Positions 11,601-23,190 of a stretch of 64,000 nucleotides of DNA are shown here, one piece after another. A program made the position numbers and the translations under genes. The DNA comes from Agelaius tricolor (Eukaryota > Chordata > Aves > Passeriformes > Icteridae). The stretch lies in assembly GCA_023055355.1 (NCBI GenBank), contig JALJCS010000001.1:105011881-105075880 (forward strand). Reading direction: 5' to 3'. The notes beneath the pieces were generated by a model. That model searched no databases. It saw nothing but the letters and a program-made list of their open reading frames with translations, and had not been told where the DNA came from. Position 1 is the first letter of the stretch; the number at the start of each line of letters is the position of its first letter.

Positions 11601-14600
11601 AACCTCCTAATTGCCTTTAGCAGACTCATTTCCAGTATCACAAAGCCCCATTTTAAGGACTGTTGCTTAGATCTGAAAATGCACATTTCACTGAAACGAT
11701 TATAAAAACATGTCCTCGGCTAGAACCTGGAGAACAGAATTTTAATCTGGATTAAATTAAGCCTATCTTGAGGGATACATCTTGACCAACAGCATTTTAT
11801 GAACATCTGACAACCTTGTATATTCTTGAAATGTAGAAATAACTATTTTTGTACTAATATTTTCAGAGATGCAGTTCATAGAACAAAGCAAAAGGCAGCA
11901 AAAGGAGAGAGCATTTGATTTTGTCCCCCCCACTCTTCTACTCAGAGGAAAGTAGCTAGAATACCAGGCAGTAATTAGCTTTCAGCCAAATTGGGTATGA
12001 AATTTTAGTCTGTAGATTCATTGCGCCTATGTCAGCCTGAAGATTAAAGGCTTCTTAACTACATAGTGGCACAACAGCTGAGCAAGCTGTGAAGGAGCCA
12101 GTGGGGTTTGTTGTATAATAACTGCTCTGTTGATCACTGGAAGAGTCTGGATTTCTGTGTCCAATCCAGACAAACAGAAGTCTACCTTCTTGTCTCTGTC
12201 TGTTTCAGTAGATCACCATGTATCACTGGGGATTTCAATGTAGCTGACTCAATTTCTGCAGTGCTGGAAACATGATATTCATTGACATGGTAGATGCACA
12301 GACCCCAATAAAGTTAATGTTTAGCCATCCCTGGTTTTGGCAGCATGCTGCAGCTTACTAATTAATTTGGTTGATGTTTGTGCTTTTTTTCTTACCATAT
12401 AATCAATGAATGTCAGGTGTTCTATAGTCAGGAAGACAGCTGTGAAAATGTACTCTGAAGTTATATTGAGATTATCCTTCAAGTTTTGTTATTAGCACGA
12501 ATATAGCAAAATATTCTAATGCACTTTTAAATAGAGAGTTTATGAGCAGTGAACTGTGTTCTCTTCCATTGGAGGTATCCTAAGCAGAGCCAAGAAAAAG
12601 TAAATCAATGTCAGATAATTTTGCTTTTTTGACTTGGGACAGCCAAAACTTTCTTCAGCTGTACCAGACTGCCATCTTGGCTTTCCATCATGAGCGTCCG
12701 GGATGCCAATCTTCAATTACCCTTTCTCACTGTTGCCTTGTGTTACTTATTTCTTCTGGCAAACCTATCATTTGCATCTGATTTGAAAGAATTAATTTCT
12801 GTTTCTAACTAGCCTGTGAGTTTCACTAGTTGTTTTTTCTTTGCTTGGAAATAAAATTAGGTCAATTCCATTTCACTTCATATAACATGTAAACAAATTA
12901 GATGATATAGACATCACTGAAGACTGATCATCTGGAGACCTCAACATGCCCTCAGATTGGATAAAGGAGGGTTACCAGCAAGTTTGCTTTCTCAGTTAGT
13001 ATGGAAGAGTATTTTTTTGATGTATGGGTTTGATTTTTTTTTCTGTATTTCTTAAAGACATTGTCTCTAGGATACTGAGGGAAGAAGAGAAGAACAAGCA
13101 GAATTATAGCTTGTGTCCTTTTTTTTGTGCCTAGAAAGTTGGAAAGAAACAAAGATGGGTGGATTCAGTGGGTACAATGGGTACAATCTCCTTGAAAATG
13201 TCATCTTCCCACATTAATTTTCAAAATACTGATGACTTTGGATAATGTTTCAAAGAACCAGATTTAACAAATAATGTCAATGCAAGTGATGGTGATAGGA
13301 GCTCAGTGGTTAACCAGGCTTGAAAAAAATGTTTTGATTAATAAGGGACGTACTATGATGGTTGTCATGGCAGGTAATCCTTTATTTATATAACAAATTT
13401 GACTTCAGTAGAAGAGAAGTCCATACTTTTGTATGTTTTAAACCAAAGAGGTAGCAAGGAATATTCTGTGGTACTCCCAAGATGTAATGTATTCTCTGAA
13501 TCTCTGCTGATGTTAGGTTGTGTGATCCATTTAGTGTCCCTGTGCCCCTTATGCTATTTGCCCAGTAAGGCTGATGCAGAAAGGGGATTAGAAAAGCTCT
13601 AGGCACCACTGTATTTTAAAATTCCTTTAAATGAAATCAGAGGGTGTTTTTTCCTATTAGTTACTTTCCAGGCAGAAATCAATTAGTCTAATAGCACTAC
13701 TCTTCTCCAAAATGGAATTGTACTGGACTGGTTTGATGTCTTCTTATAATTGCACACTGTATGGTTCTTTGACTCTTATCTCTCCCTCAGTCTGTGAATT
13801 TGAAACCATCAGGAAGATGTCACATTGGTATGAGTATTCTTCAGTGATAAGAACAGTAATTGTTGTAGGGAGACTTCTTAATCTTGGGTCACTCAAATCC
13901 CTTTTAAAGACAGCAGGTGCTCTCCAGAACAAGCATTAACAAGAAGAGATTATGAGGTAACCTGTTGTTCTTTATATCTCAGCATCTCTTGACAAAGCTT
14001 ACCATCAGGTGCTGTGTTCAGAAGCCAGTCAGTACAGGAAAAAAAAATCAAACATGACTCAGGAAGGAACTAACGTTTTCAGTACTAAAGAGTGGATTCA
14101 TTTTAAAGGGTGAATACTGAGAACTGTTACAGGGAAATTTATATTTAGATAAGATAATTATATGAGTAAATTATAAAAGCAAGAAATAAGGTGGCAGGGA
14201 CTAAAAGAATAGACCTGCAGATAACCATGGTATAATACAACCAGAAAAAATTCTGCTCCCTCAGAAATCAAAATCTGAAACTGCATCTCGCCAGATTTGC
14301 ATTGTGTTGAAATTCCTTGTACATTGTACCCCTCATCTTCTTCCCAGCTGTGGCAAACGTGGTGAAAGCAAGTCAGTCATTCATATTGTCAGACTCTGGC
14401 ACTGCTAACAGTATGACTTCATACAGACGTGCTGCTGCTGTGGGCTGCTTAGCATAGACAGGGTGAATTCTTGCAGCTGAGCGTGCTCAGGGTCTAACAG
14501 CTCTTCCAAGTATGATCACAGTGGAGCAGAACTGCCTGCTATTTTCAGCTCTCAAAATTTATGAACTTCTGGATCCAAATGCCAACTAAATTTTGTTTGA

Positions 14601-14875
14601 ATAAGATTTTGTTTTCTAATTCTGTCCATTTCCATCAAGATTATGACACAAAATTAGCTGTGTTAAGCAGGTCTATGGCAATCTTTGGGAGGTCAGGAAT
14701 TAAGCATAGGATAAATCATTGCATTCAGATGATAAAACCACTTTCAAAACCAGTTCAAGGAAACTTTTTTGAAAGGTATTTAGATCCAAAGGTGTAGTTA
14801 GCACTTTCTAAGAATACACATCTCAGGGAGTGTTAGGGACTTAACCCTTCTTCACTCTACTTTGAAAAAAAAATC
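11601..14875. other. Noncoding DNA, no supported gene
   Basis: Small frames at 12952-13152, 13382-13609 and 13712-13939 mostly overlap frames on the other strand and show no domains. A 9-base duplication (TGGGTACAA, about 13169-13187) is the only structured item I noticed. Confidence 0.5.
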
Positions 14876-15100
14876 AGCTAGGCACCTATCTCAGCCTTTA
14901 AGTTCCTCAAATACTTTTAAAAAAATCTGGCCTTTGATAACTCAAATCCCCTTGACTTTCTGTAAGGCTTTTCATCCTGAATTCTAGATCCTCATAGGTT
15001 TTGAGTGCCTAACTCTCTTAAATTAAAATGTGAGTTAAAGGCCCAGGTACTTTAGAAAAGCTGAACCTTGGTGCTCAAGTCACTTCTGAAAAAAGATGTT
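14876..15100. mobile_element. Second ancient palindromic MITE-like element, decayed
   Basis: The start 'taggcacctatctcagcctt', then 'taagttcctcaaatactttt' and 'aaaaaaatctggcc', and near the end 'gtgcctaactctctt' and 'ctcaagtcacttctgaaaa', match the landmarks of an old amniote element. Its consensus alternates TAGGCACCTA, CTCCTAAATACCTTTGAAAATCTGGCC and AAGTCACTTTTGAAAATGGGACTTAGG in a palindromic arrangement. The order of blocks and the spacing support the call; individual bases are heavily diverged. Strand is arbitrary because the consensus is nearly symmetrical. Confidence 0.6.
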
Positions 15101-16015
15101 AAACTGCTAATTCCCTCAGGTGCTTGAGGAATATTTTCCTGTCACCTCTGAGAAAATATTCTTGAGGAATTTACTTTTTTAATCACCTGCTTTGTCCCAA
15201 ACTTTGCATAACAACTTTGTGTAATATTTATTATGGAGAATTTTTTTTTCCCAAAAGAATGATAAAACTCTTTTATAAAATGAAAAATTATGACAAAAGT
15301 ATATATTTATGCTTTCAGGAGGCAAATGTGTTTTTTAATGGAATTTAAATAAATGGAATTTTTATGATGAAAAAAGCAACAGTAAAAGTAGTGATTATGT
15401 TTTTCATAGTTCATTTGCTTCCCTTGCCCTGAAGATCTTGTACAGAAGTAAAATGAGATCCCTGGTGAAGCCTACAATGTCATTGACTCTGAAGAAGGAC
15501 TCAGAGACCCATTGGTGTTTAATGACCCTTACTAGCCTCCATGAAAGAAACTGGTATGATCCACTAAAGGAGACATATGGTTCTTTGGAATTATAAAGAA
15601 ACACTGTTTTCTTCATGGGTAAACATTGTAGTCATGCATTTCTAAACACTGCCTGGTTTTAGATGACTGCTTTTAAAATGGCTGTCCAAATTTGCTGAGG
15701 AATTGCATTCATTTTTCATTAGTACTTGACCAACAGCAGTGGTATTTTTGCAATACTGCAATCATGCAATTTTAATGCTCTTATTATTCTGCACCATCAT
15801 ATCAGACAGAACAAAACACAACAGATAAGAGAGCTGAACTACACAATAAAGAGCAACTGGACTTTATAGGGTGTGGGCACATTGTATAATACAGTCATGG
15901 GGTGATATCCCATAGTTATAGGGAAGTGTTGGATTATTAGGATATTTCTGTATTCATTCCTTCATGAAATTTAGGTATGTTCTTTACTGCAGTTAGACAT
16001 AGGGCAGTGTCAACT
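15101..16015. other. Noncoding DNA, no supported gene
   Basis: A 70-codon minus-strand frame (15404-15616) and a stop-free plus-strand stretch around 15460-15530 overlap. Neither continues into flanking coding-like sequence or ends at convincing splice sites. I see no recognisable family. Confidence 0.5.
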
Positions 16016-16081
16016 GAAGGAGAGGGAGGAGGGGAAAGAAAAAGGGAAGAGAAGGGAAGGGAAGGAAGAAGAAAGGAGAGA
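16016..16081 (+). repeat. 66-nt uninterrupted polypurine tract
   Basis: Every base from 16016 to 16081 is A or G. The run includes GGGG near 16031 and three further GGG groups within about 30 bases, separated by purine loops of 9, 7 and 2 bases. Such mirror-like purine tracts can adopt triplex (H-DNA) or, with G runs like these, loose quadruplex structures. It may simply be a degenerate (GGGAA)n microsatellite. Confidence 0.9.
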
Positions 16082-19000
16082 TCAGGGTGAAATCCAATAT
16101 TTAAAGACAAAATAAAATAAAAACTGATTTCACAATGAAGTAAACAGCAGTGGACAATAGCAATGACAATGGACAATAGGACAATACCATGAACAAAAAG
16201 GTATTTTACTGCAGTTCATATCACAGAATGAACACGGTCAGAACCTGTTGCATGAATAGAGTCTGGTTACAGGCCACAACAAAGTGCTGAATATATCTAA
16301 AAACTCTCAGTAGATACTCTAGTGTAGACAAATTTTGATCAATAATGTTATACTTCATGCTTCTCTTTCTCTGATGTGTCCCCAGAATGAAAACATCTCT
16401 AGGACAGATACACCACTGACATCTTTCACTGGATCTAGAGATGTTGTACCTGTGGTAAAACAAGTGCAATTACCTTAGTTTCAATTTCTCTAAAGGCTGT
16501 GCTCAATTTCTAAACATGAACCATCCAGAGGAGAAAATATATTAAGCTTTTGGATTTTTTTTTCTTCATCAGTCTTTTTAGTGACTATCTTTTCACAGCT
16601 CCTTGTAAAAACAATATGATTTGTTCTGCTAGCTTATAATTTTTTCCTCCTTTAGTATATTTCTCAATGCTCCTAACAAGAGATGGAATTGAATCTGGCT
16701 TTTTTTTTTTTATTTTGTGAAATGTGACATTTTATGTAAACTAAGATTCCTCTTGAAAATCAATTCAGCAGTTTTAAGTAATGTACTTGTCATATGGGAA
16801 TATTAATATGAAAGAAAAATGACATGGATATATAAGAAATTGAACTAACTGCCTGTTTAAAGATATCAAAAAGCACAGTGATGAATACTCTGAAATATTT
16901 GTTGCAAGATCCTAACACTTTACAGTCATCAGAGATGCAAATGTTCAGAATTATTTTTATCTAATGTTATCCCAGGGATTAAGAAAAACTGTAATGTATG
17001 TATACTTCTACATTGCATATACCATGTGTCATAGCCTTTGTATTGCTGGGTAGAATCCTCTAACAAAAGTTCATGGTTCAGCTCAGATTTTGAAATACTG
17101 TAGTGGGAGGAATAGAAAAGGTGAATTTGCTTCTCACATTGGGACTGCAGGAGGGAGAAAAATGGCTAGTAGGAATAGTCAGTAATTCAGACTTTCCTAG
17201 AATGGAGCTGCTGAAATGCAAGGCAGGGACAGTGCCCTGTAAAGGAGCCTAGTCATTCTTCCTGGCAAGGCAAGAGCAAAGCAAGAGAAACTGTGATTCT
17301 CTCAGTCCCAATAAGACCTTTTTGCCCTATTCTGCTAATGCAAAGGACTATAGGATGGATATGCATTAACTTTTGAGATACTTTGCACAATTAGAGAGTT
17401 TAAACTTGACATTTCCAGTCAGCATTCATTCTCTAGGCTGCTCCCTGGTAGTACAGTAGCCTTCTCTTGAACCATCAAAGAGCTGTGTTTCAACAGCCCA
17501 TCAGGATAGTAACCAAACTTGAGTGTTGTTTGTCCAAAGTATTCAGGAGGAATCAATTGACCCCCTTGCTTCTTTTCTGAATTGTTATCCTTTAAATGTT
17601 AGTGTTGATAATCACAAAAAACACACTGTTTTAACAGGACCATGCCAGTTTCAGTATCCTGCCTGGTGAAGCCTGGGGGAAAGTGCAGAAGCTTTTAAGG
17701 GACACTACTGCAATTTCCCTTTAAGAAATTTAGTATTCATTTGTTTTATTTTTTGTTGCATTAGTTATGAGGTGACTGAGGTGACTAAATGAATATGAAA
17801 AAAGCTGTACATAAACCAAAATCAATTAAGAGTTATCCAAAGAATGTAAATATATTTGATACTGCATTCTAGTTTGGAAGAAACTCAAATTTGAATAAGA
17901 GGTCTATTTTTCAATGAGTATGCCCTGCACAGACATAAAAAATGCCAGTAAAACAGATGGCATAATGATTTTGGTAGCTTGACAGACTTACCCCACCGCT
18001 TCATTTCTCTCTGTGTTGACTTTGTCCCTTACATTCCAAAGATGGATAAATGTATTAACATGTAGTTTACCATACAGGTCAGGGGATCTTTCTCATTTGA
18101 CCTTGAAAACAAATGTTCTGTCTGCTCTGCATGGATAATTCATAAGATTTAGTGGCTCATCTCTGTATGTTTGGCATTTAGAAATGTTGATTCCCCAAAT
18201 GTCTCGTTGTCTTCTGCACCAGTTAGGTAGTGCACTGCAGCTGAAAGCTGGTTACACATTTATGGGGCCAGACTTGTGTCACACGGTGATTTCTGATTCT
18301 TTAGCATGAAGGCACAGAATGCTGCTAGCACCATGAAAGTGTTCAATTTTCCCAAGTAGCAGGGCATACTGTTTGTCTGTCCTTTGGACTCGATCAGTTG
18401 AAGAAAAATGTTTGATGCAATTTAGACAGAAAGAAAACAGGTAATGGATGAGCAACAATCACTGTTAGAAGTTTGTGTTTGTTGAATACCAGACAGTGAT
18501 ATCTAGTAAGCAAAAGTACTTCAGTATAGATAAGATGGAAGAAAGGTAAATTGAGAAACTGAAAAAGACAAGAATAAGGTCAGTTTTCTAGGTGAGACAA
18601 CTAGAAAATGAGACACCTCTGGTGAATACTGTACAATTCTAGGGGGTATAGTTTTGAAGATATTTCTGCTTCATACCTTCATGAGTTACAGAATTCGTCT
18701 GGCTAAAGGGTTAATAGAACAAAAAACTGATCCTGCTTCAGAGAGCTTGCAGTTAAGAGTAAGGTAATCAAAGGTTTGAATACTATCAGGATACACCCCA
18801 CCAGATCAGGAGGCAGTGAGAGTATTGATCTGCTGGGTAAGCAGCAATCACATCTCATCTGTCGCTTAGTCATTATTGAGTCTCTAGTCATCATAGTAAA
18901 ATAAAGATTTAATATGGGACTATGTCTGGGCATATATTCACAAAAACTAAGCAAGTTGTTCAGCTCCACTTTGCAGGACTATAGTTTTTGTCTAGGCAGA

Positions 19001-22000
19001 GAATATTTGTTAAGATACATGGATAGGAGCACTCCTAATACTTTTTTTCTCGTACCAAATAAAATATAAGTACATTTTAAGGACAACTCATATTCTTGAA
19101 GCATACATAGAAAAAAGCCGCCTCCAAATGGCACAAGGTATCACTTCCATAAAATTAGGCTGTTGCCATAACCTTCTGCTACTATTTCTTTGTCTTCTAT
19201 CCCTTGTGCAAGTCCTTGTGCTACTACATGGTGAGCCTCAAAAACTGACCCAAACTAAAAATAATATGGCAAGACAAAAGCAGAGGATTTCAGCTCCATA
19301 AGTTCTCCAATCAGTCCCTTGTGTCCCTATGAACAGGGTTGTACCAACAGAGGGAAAGAGGTAAGAGATTCAAAAATTAGAGTTATCACCTCTTAGGGAC
19401 ACTGCTAACATTTTCTAGCTGAAGGTGTGCATGGAATTGTGCTAGTAGAAAACTGTCCCCAGAAATAAGAAAAAAAATTATAACAGTGCATTGCATCCTA
19501 CGAAGGATGGTATTGATCTTGAGCTTATTGAATATTTGCCACTTCTATAAAATCCTTGGCACACTAGCACCAGTAGTTGATTAGATATTTTTAAGAGATC
19601 CTAAAGAATTTAATGCTTTTTGTTATATTGTGTCTGTTCCTATTAAAATATATACTGAATACTGTGCATAATTATGTTCATAAGAGAACAGTAGTGGGAT
19701 AGCAGCTGAGATTTAATTAATTTTATGGAGAGATAACAATTTTTAGTTGACAGCAAAGTTAAGAAAGATGTGCTTGACTGGAAAAGTCTAAGACCAGGAA
19801 TGCAGTTTTGTCCTTGTGCTGGTGGCAAAGAGTAGCATGCTGTTCTACAGAGATTTGGGAAAAATTCTGTTCCACCCAGGCTCAAAGGCCTAAAAGAGCA
19901 ACAACCCAGTGTCCATGGGCAGCATGATCAAACTGTCTGTGCTCCTTGCATTTGCTCCTCTTGCTGGAGGGGAACCTTTATCTGAGCCTTTTCTCTCTTT
20001 CTGGTCCCTGTGCTAAAGCTGGTTCAAAGGGCAGGCACTCTGTGTACCCCAAAATTCAGGCATAGCTTTAGAGTTCTTTGTGCCTTGGAGTTAAATGTCC
20101 CTGTTATGCTCAGTCACCAAAGATGTGCCCAGTGGGAGGAAAAGAGTTATCACCTGTGAGATGTCCTGCCTTTCCTGGTGAACCAAAGCCAAGCACCTCC
20201 TGCTCTGAGTCCACAGGGCAGGTACACTGGCACCCTGGTGCACCGCCGGCGTGCAGATACCAGCATCCAGCACAGGCACCACAACCACAGCCAGACCACA
20301 GGGGCTGCATTGGTCTTTAAGCTGAATTTGAGAGTACATTGTATTTCATCTGTTTGTGCTTGGAGAATAGTGCATTCAAATTCTTCAGTTGCATGACAGC
20401 GTTAAGGTTTGTCCACTGCTCCCCACCATGCCCTTTCCAAAGTGTGAATCCAAACCAAGAGTGTAGTAGTTTTGGCAATTTCTCCCACTCTTCCCTTTCT
20501 CTTCCTACTCCCCTCCCAGATGACACAGAGTGACTATAGGGGGCAATACAACCTCACCATACACGTACAGCCTCTGTACATCGGTAATACGCCACGTTAA
20601 TAGGAGGAAACATTTAAGAATCAGTTTTTACTTCTTGCTTTTGAATAATTTGTGTCATGATAGAGGTAAACTATATTGTTACCTGGCCTCCACAAAATGG
20701 AAGGTTTTAACTTCAGATAAACTTTTACTGTTTTGATGTTTTTTGTTTGTAAGTGAAAGTTAATAAATAGTGATTTTATTTCATATTACTAATTCAAATT
20801 AAAATCTCAAATAAAACGAGCCATAAAAACCAAACTAAGGTAATCTTGAAATTCATTTGACATTGATCTAAGCAGAACTGTTCCAAGTCTGTATGTATCT
20901 CATATTCATGTAATTCAATCTATATGCCTGTCAATATTTCTGCTGCAGTTTAATTTCTTCAGATCAGCTTCTTTCTCACTTAATGCAGATTTCCAGAAGT
21001 TAGTCCAGTTTACAGGGCTTAAATGATACTCTTATATTTTCTGGTATTTTTGTGTAAAAAATGTTTATATATTAAAATTCCTGAATGAAAATCTAATTGT
21101 CATAACAAAAAAAAAAAAATACATATATTAATTTGGTCCCATTTTTCCTACATTGATTGATGTGCAGTTCACAGTAAGCAGGCAAAGAATGGTAGCAAAG
21201 ATAATTTCCAGCTCTTCTTCTTCAATGGTGTAAAATTGTGTACCTTAGCTTTTCTTTCTCAACCCTCCTGCTTTCTGTAAAGGAATAGTTAGAAGATGCA
21301 GAGCTGAACTTCTGTTAACATGATTAGAAAAGCTGTTGTTACAGACTATTTTCTATTATTTTAATTTTGTGTCATTATAATTTTTGACAGTTACTGTTTA
21401 CCAGAGTTTCCCTGAAGCAAAAATGATTTAATGTTCAACACACACATTAAAATGTGTTCTATTTTCATATGTTAAAGCTGATAGAATTATAATTTAAGCA
21501 GAAATCTGTGCTTAACAGTGCAGCACATAGAATCTCTGAACACAGATGAAACTGAAACTTCTATCTGAAGGGAAAACAAAGGCAGCAGTAATGTGCCTTA
21601 ATAATTACAGTTAGAGCGATGTGATATTTTTGTAATGAAATTCAAACCCAGGTGAAGATAATGTGCTTTGGGTTTTGTTGTAGAAGCGAGGCGCAGTTTG
21701 AAGCCTGGGCTTTCATACTTGGTAACTTTATATTGGCTTTATATTGGCTCATAACCAAACCCATAATTTTCACTAAAAGTTCCTTTTCAATTTTCTCATC
21801 CATTCAAACTCAGATCTGACTTCTAGGGACAGTAAGTCTCAAATTCTAGAGGAAAATCCACTGACTTCACTGAATGCTGAAAATTCTTAGTTTCTAATCC
21901 TCTAATGTGAGCACTTCAGGTTTACTCAATAGCTTACTGACCTTTACTTAGCCATGTACACATTTCAGTGGGAATTTTCAATACTTTTTCACTAAAAATC

Positions 22001-22694
22001 GTGTTCAACAATATTTCCTGATCATTAAGACCTGTGTACCTAAAGCATAGACCAAGAACATGTCCTACAAGACCAGAATACAAATCTATACCTTTTCACA
22101 ACTTCTTTCTTTCTGTCATTTCTCAGATTCACATGAAATCCAGTTTTAATAACTCCTGGTATTGGATATTGCTGGTGAGTGTTACCAGTTATTATGTATG
22201 GTGGTGGTTGGATTTTATTTTTCCTTTCCACTCTCTTTTCAAGAAGAATGCTCAAAGCTAAGCTAGAAAATAATCCATTGAGATTTATGGTCCATGTCTA
22301 TCCACAAAAATAAAACCCCAAAGTCCCCCAAAACTGCAAAACTGATTTTATGACTTTGAAGGAACAAGTGAATAGATGTTCATCTGAGTACTTGTAGGGA
22401 GAAAATAGTTAAAGCCAACAAAAAATATCAAACTAAAACTGCATTTACATACTCACACTGGAAAAAGAGTTCAATAGTTATACAGAATATATTAGAGCTA
22501 AATATATTAGAGGCAGAGCAGCACTAGCAAAATTTGTAGCCTTTTCCAAGGGAAGTGCTGAGTAATTTGGTAGACTCATGTAAAAAGGGAAAATGATTTA
22601 ATGCAGATAGCAGAATATACATCAGAATAGAAGAGACACTTGCAGGAAGATATGATATTGATCAGTGATGGCTGGAAAATTTCTGATATGGTGT
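16082..22694. other. Noncoding DNA, no supported gene
   Basis: About 6.6 kb without a feature I can defend. The subregion 20090-20330 is G+C-richer and holds overlapping frames on both strands (for instance 20078-20320 plus and 20091-20339 minus). Overlap on both strands points to base composition rather than coding. At 21728-21750 the 11-mer TTTATATTGGC is duplicated in tandem with one intervening base. A stretch near 21800-21900 faintly recalls the ancient MITE-like elements but cannot be called. Confidence 0.5.
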
Positions 22695-23190
22695 CTGTTG
22701 TTAAAACAGGACCAAAAAGAGATCCTGGAAATTAGACCATTGAACTCCACCTTGCTTCTGGGGAAACTGATTGAGAGTCTAATTTAGGATAGAATAGTTC
22801 AGCTTATGGATAAGTATAACCTAATAGAGTCAAACCTGCTCAACGTTGGTAGGGGGAAAGCATACTTCTCTAACCTGCTAAAGTGCCTTGGGAAAGTTAA
22901 TAAATTAGAAGATAAGGGTGATCCAGTGAACATAATTTATTTGGATTTTCAAAAAATTCCTGGTATGATCCTTCATGAAAGACTCTTAAGGGAAAAATAT
23001 AACTGAGGTAAGGGGCAAAATCTTTCAATGGAATAAAAACTGAGTAAATGATAGAGAAAAACTTGCACTGAAAGTCTTCTTCTATAAGTGTAAAGAAGTT
23101 CATATTAGGATGCTCTAAGGGTTCAGTGTTACTTAATACTTTTTTTAATGATTTGGAAATTTTATCTTCTAAAACTGGCATTAATGTTAG
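22695..23190 (+). mobile_element. Decayed reverse-transcriptase fragment of a CR1/L3-clade LINE
   Basis: Reading plus-strand frames in turn gives the landmarks of a CR1/L3-type reverse transcriptase in the correct order. They are GPKRDPGN (family: GxxxDPGNYRP) at about 22710, LLLGKLIESLI at about 22755, VQLMDKYNLIESN at about 22800, KAYFSNLL at about 22860, GDPVNIIYLDFQK at about 22920 (family: GxPVDVIYLDFQKAFDKVPH), and VLLNTFFNDLE at about 23125 (family: LGPLLFTIFINDLE). Frame changes and stop codons lie between the blocks. The IYLDFQK block contains the first catalytic Asp of the polymerase; the family's later FADD motif is not intact. The element is dead and old. The neighbouring open frame at 22806-23006 is part of it, not a gene. 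Confidence 0.82.

Noticed and set aside
15445..15530. Plus-strand stop-free stretch with acidic, coding-like composition
   Set aside because: Too short (under 30 codons), no acceptor before it, and stops at once on both sides.
20078..20396. G+C-richer stretch with overlapping frames on both strands
   Set aside because: Products are Pro/Ser/His-rich without domains; frames exist in several phases and on both strands. No splice sites of quality.
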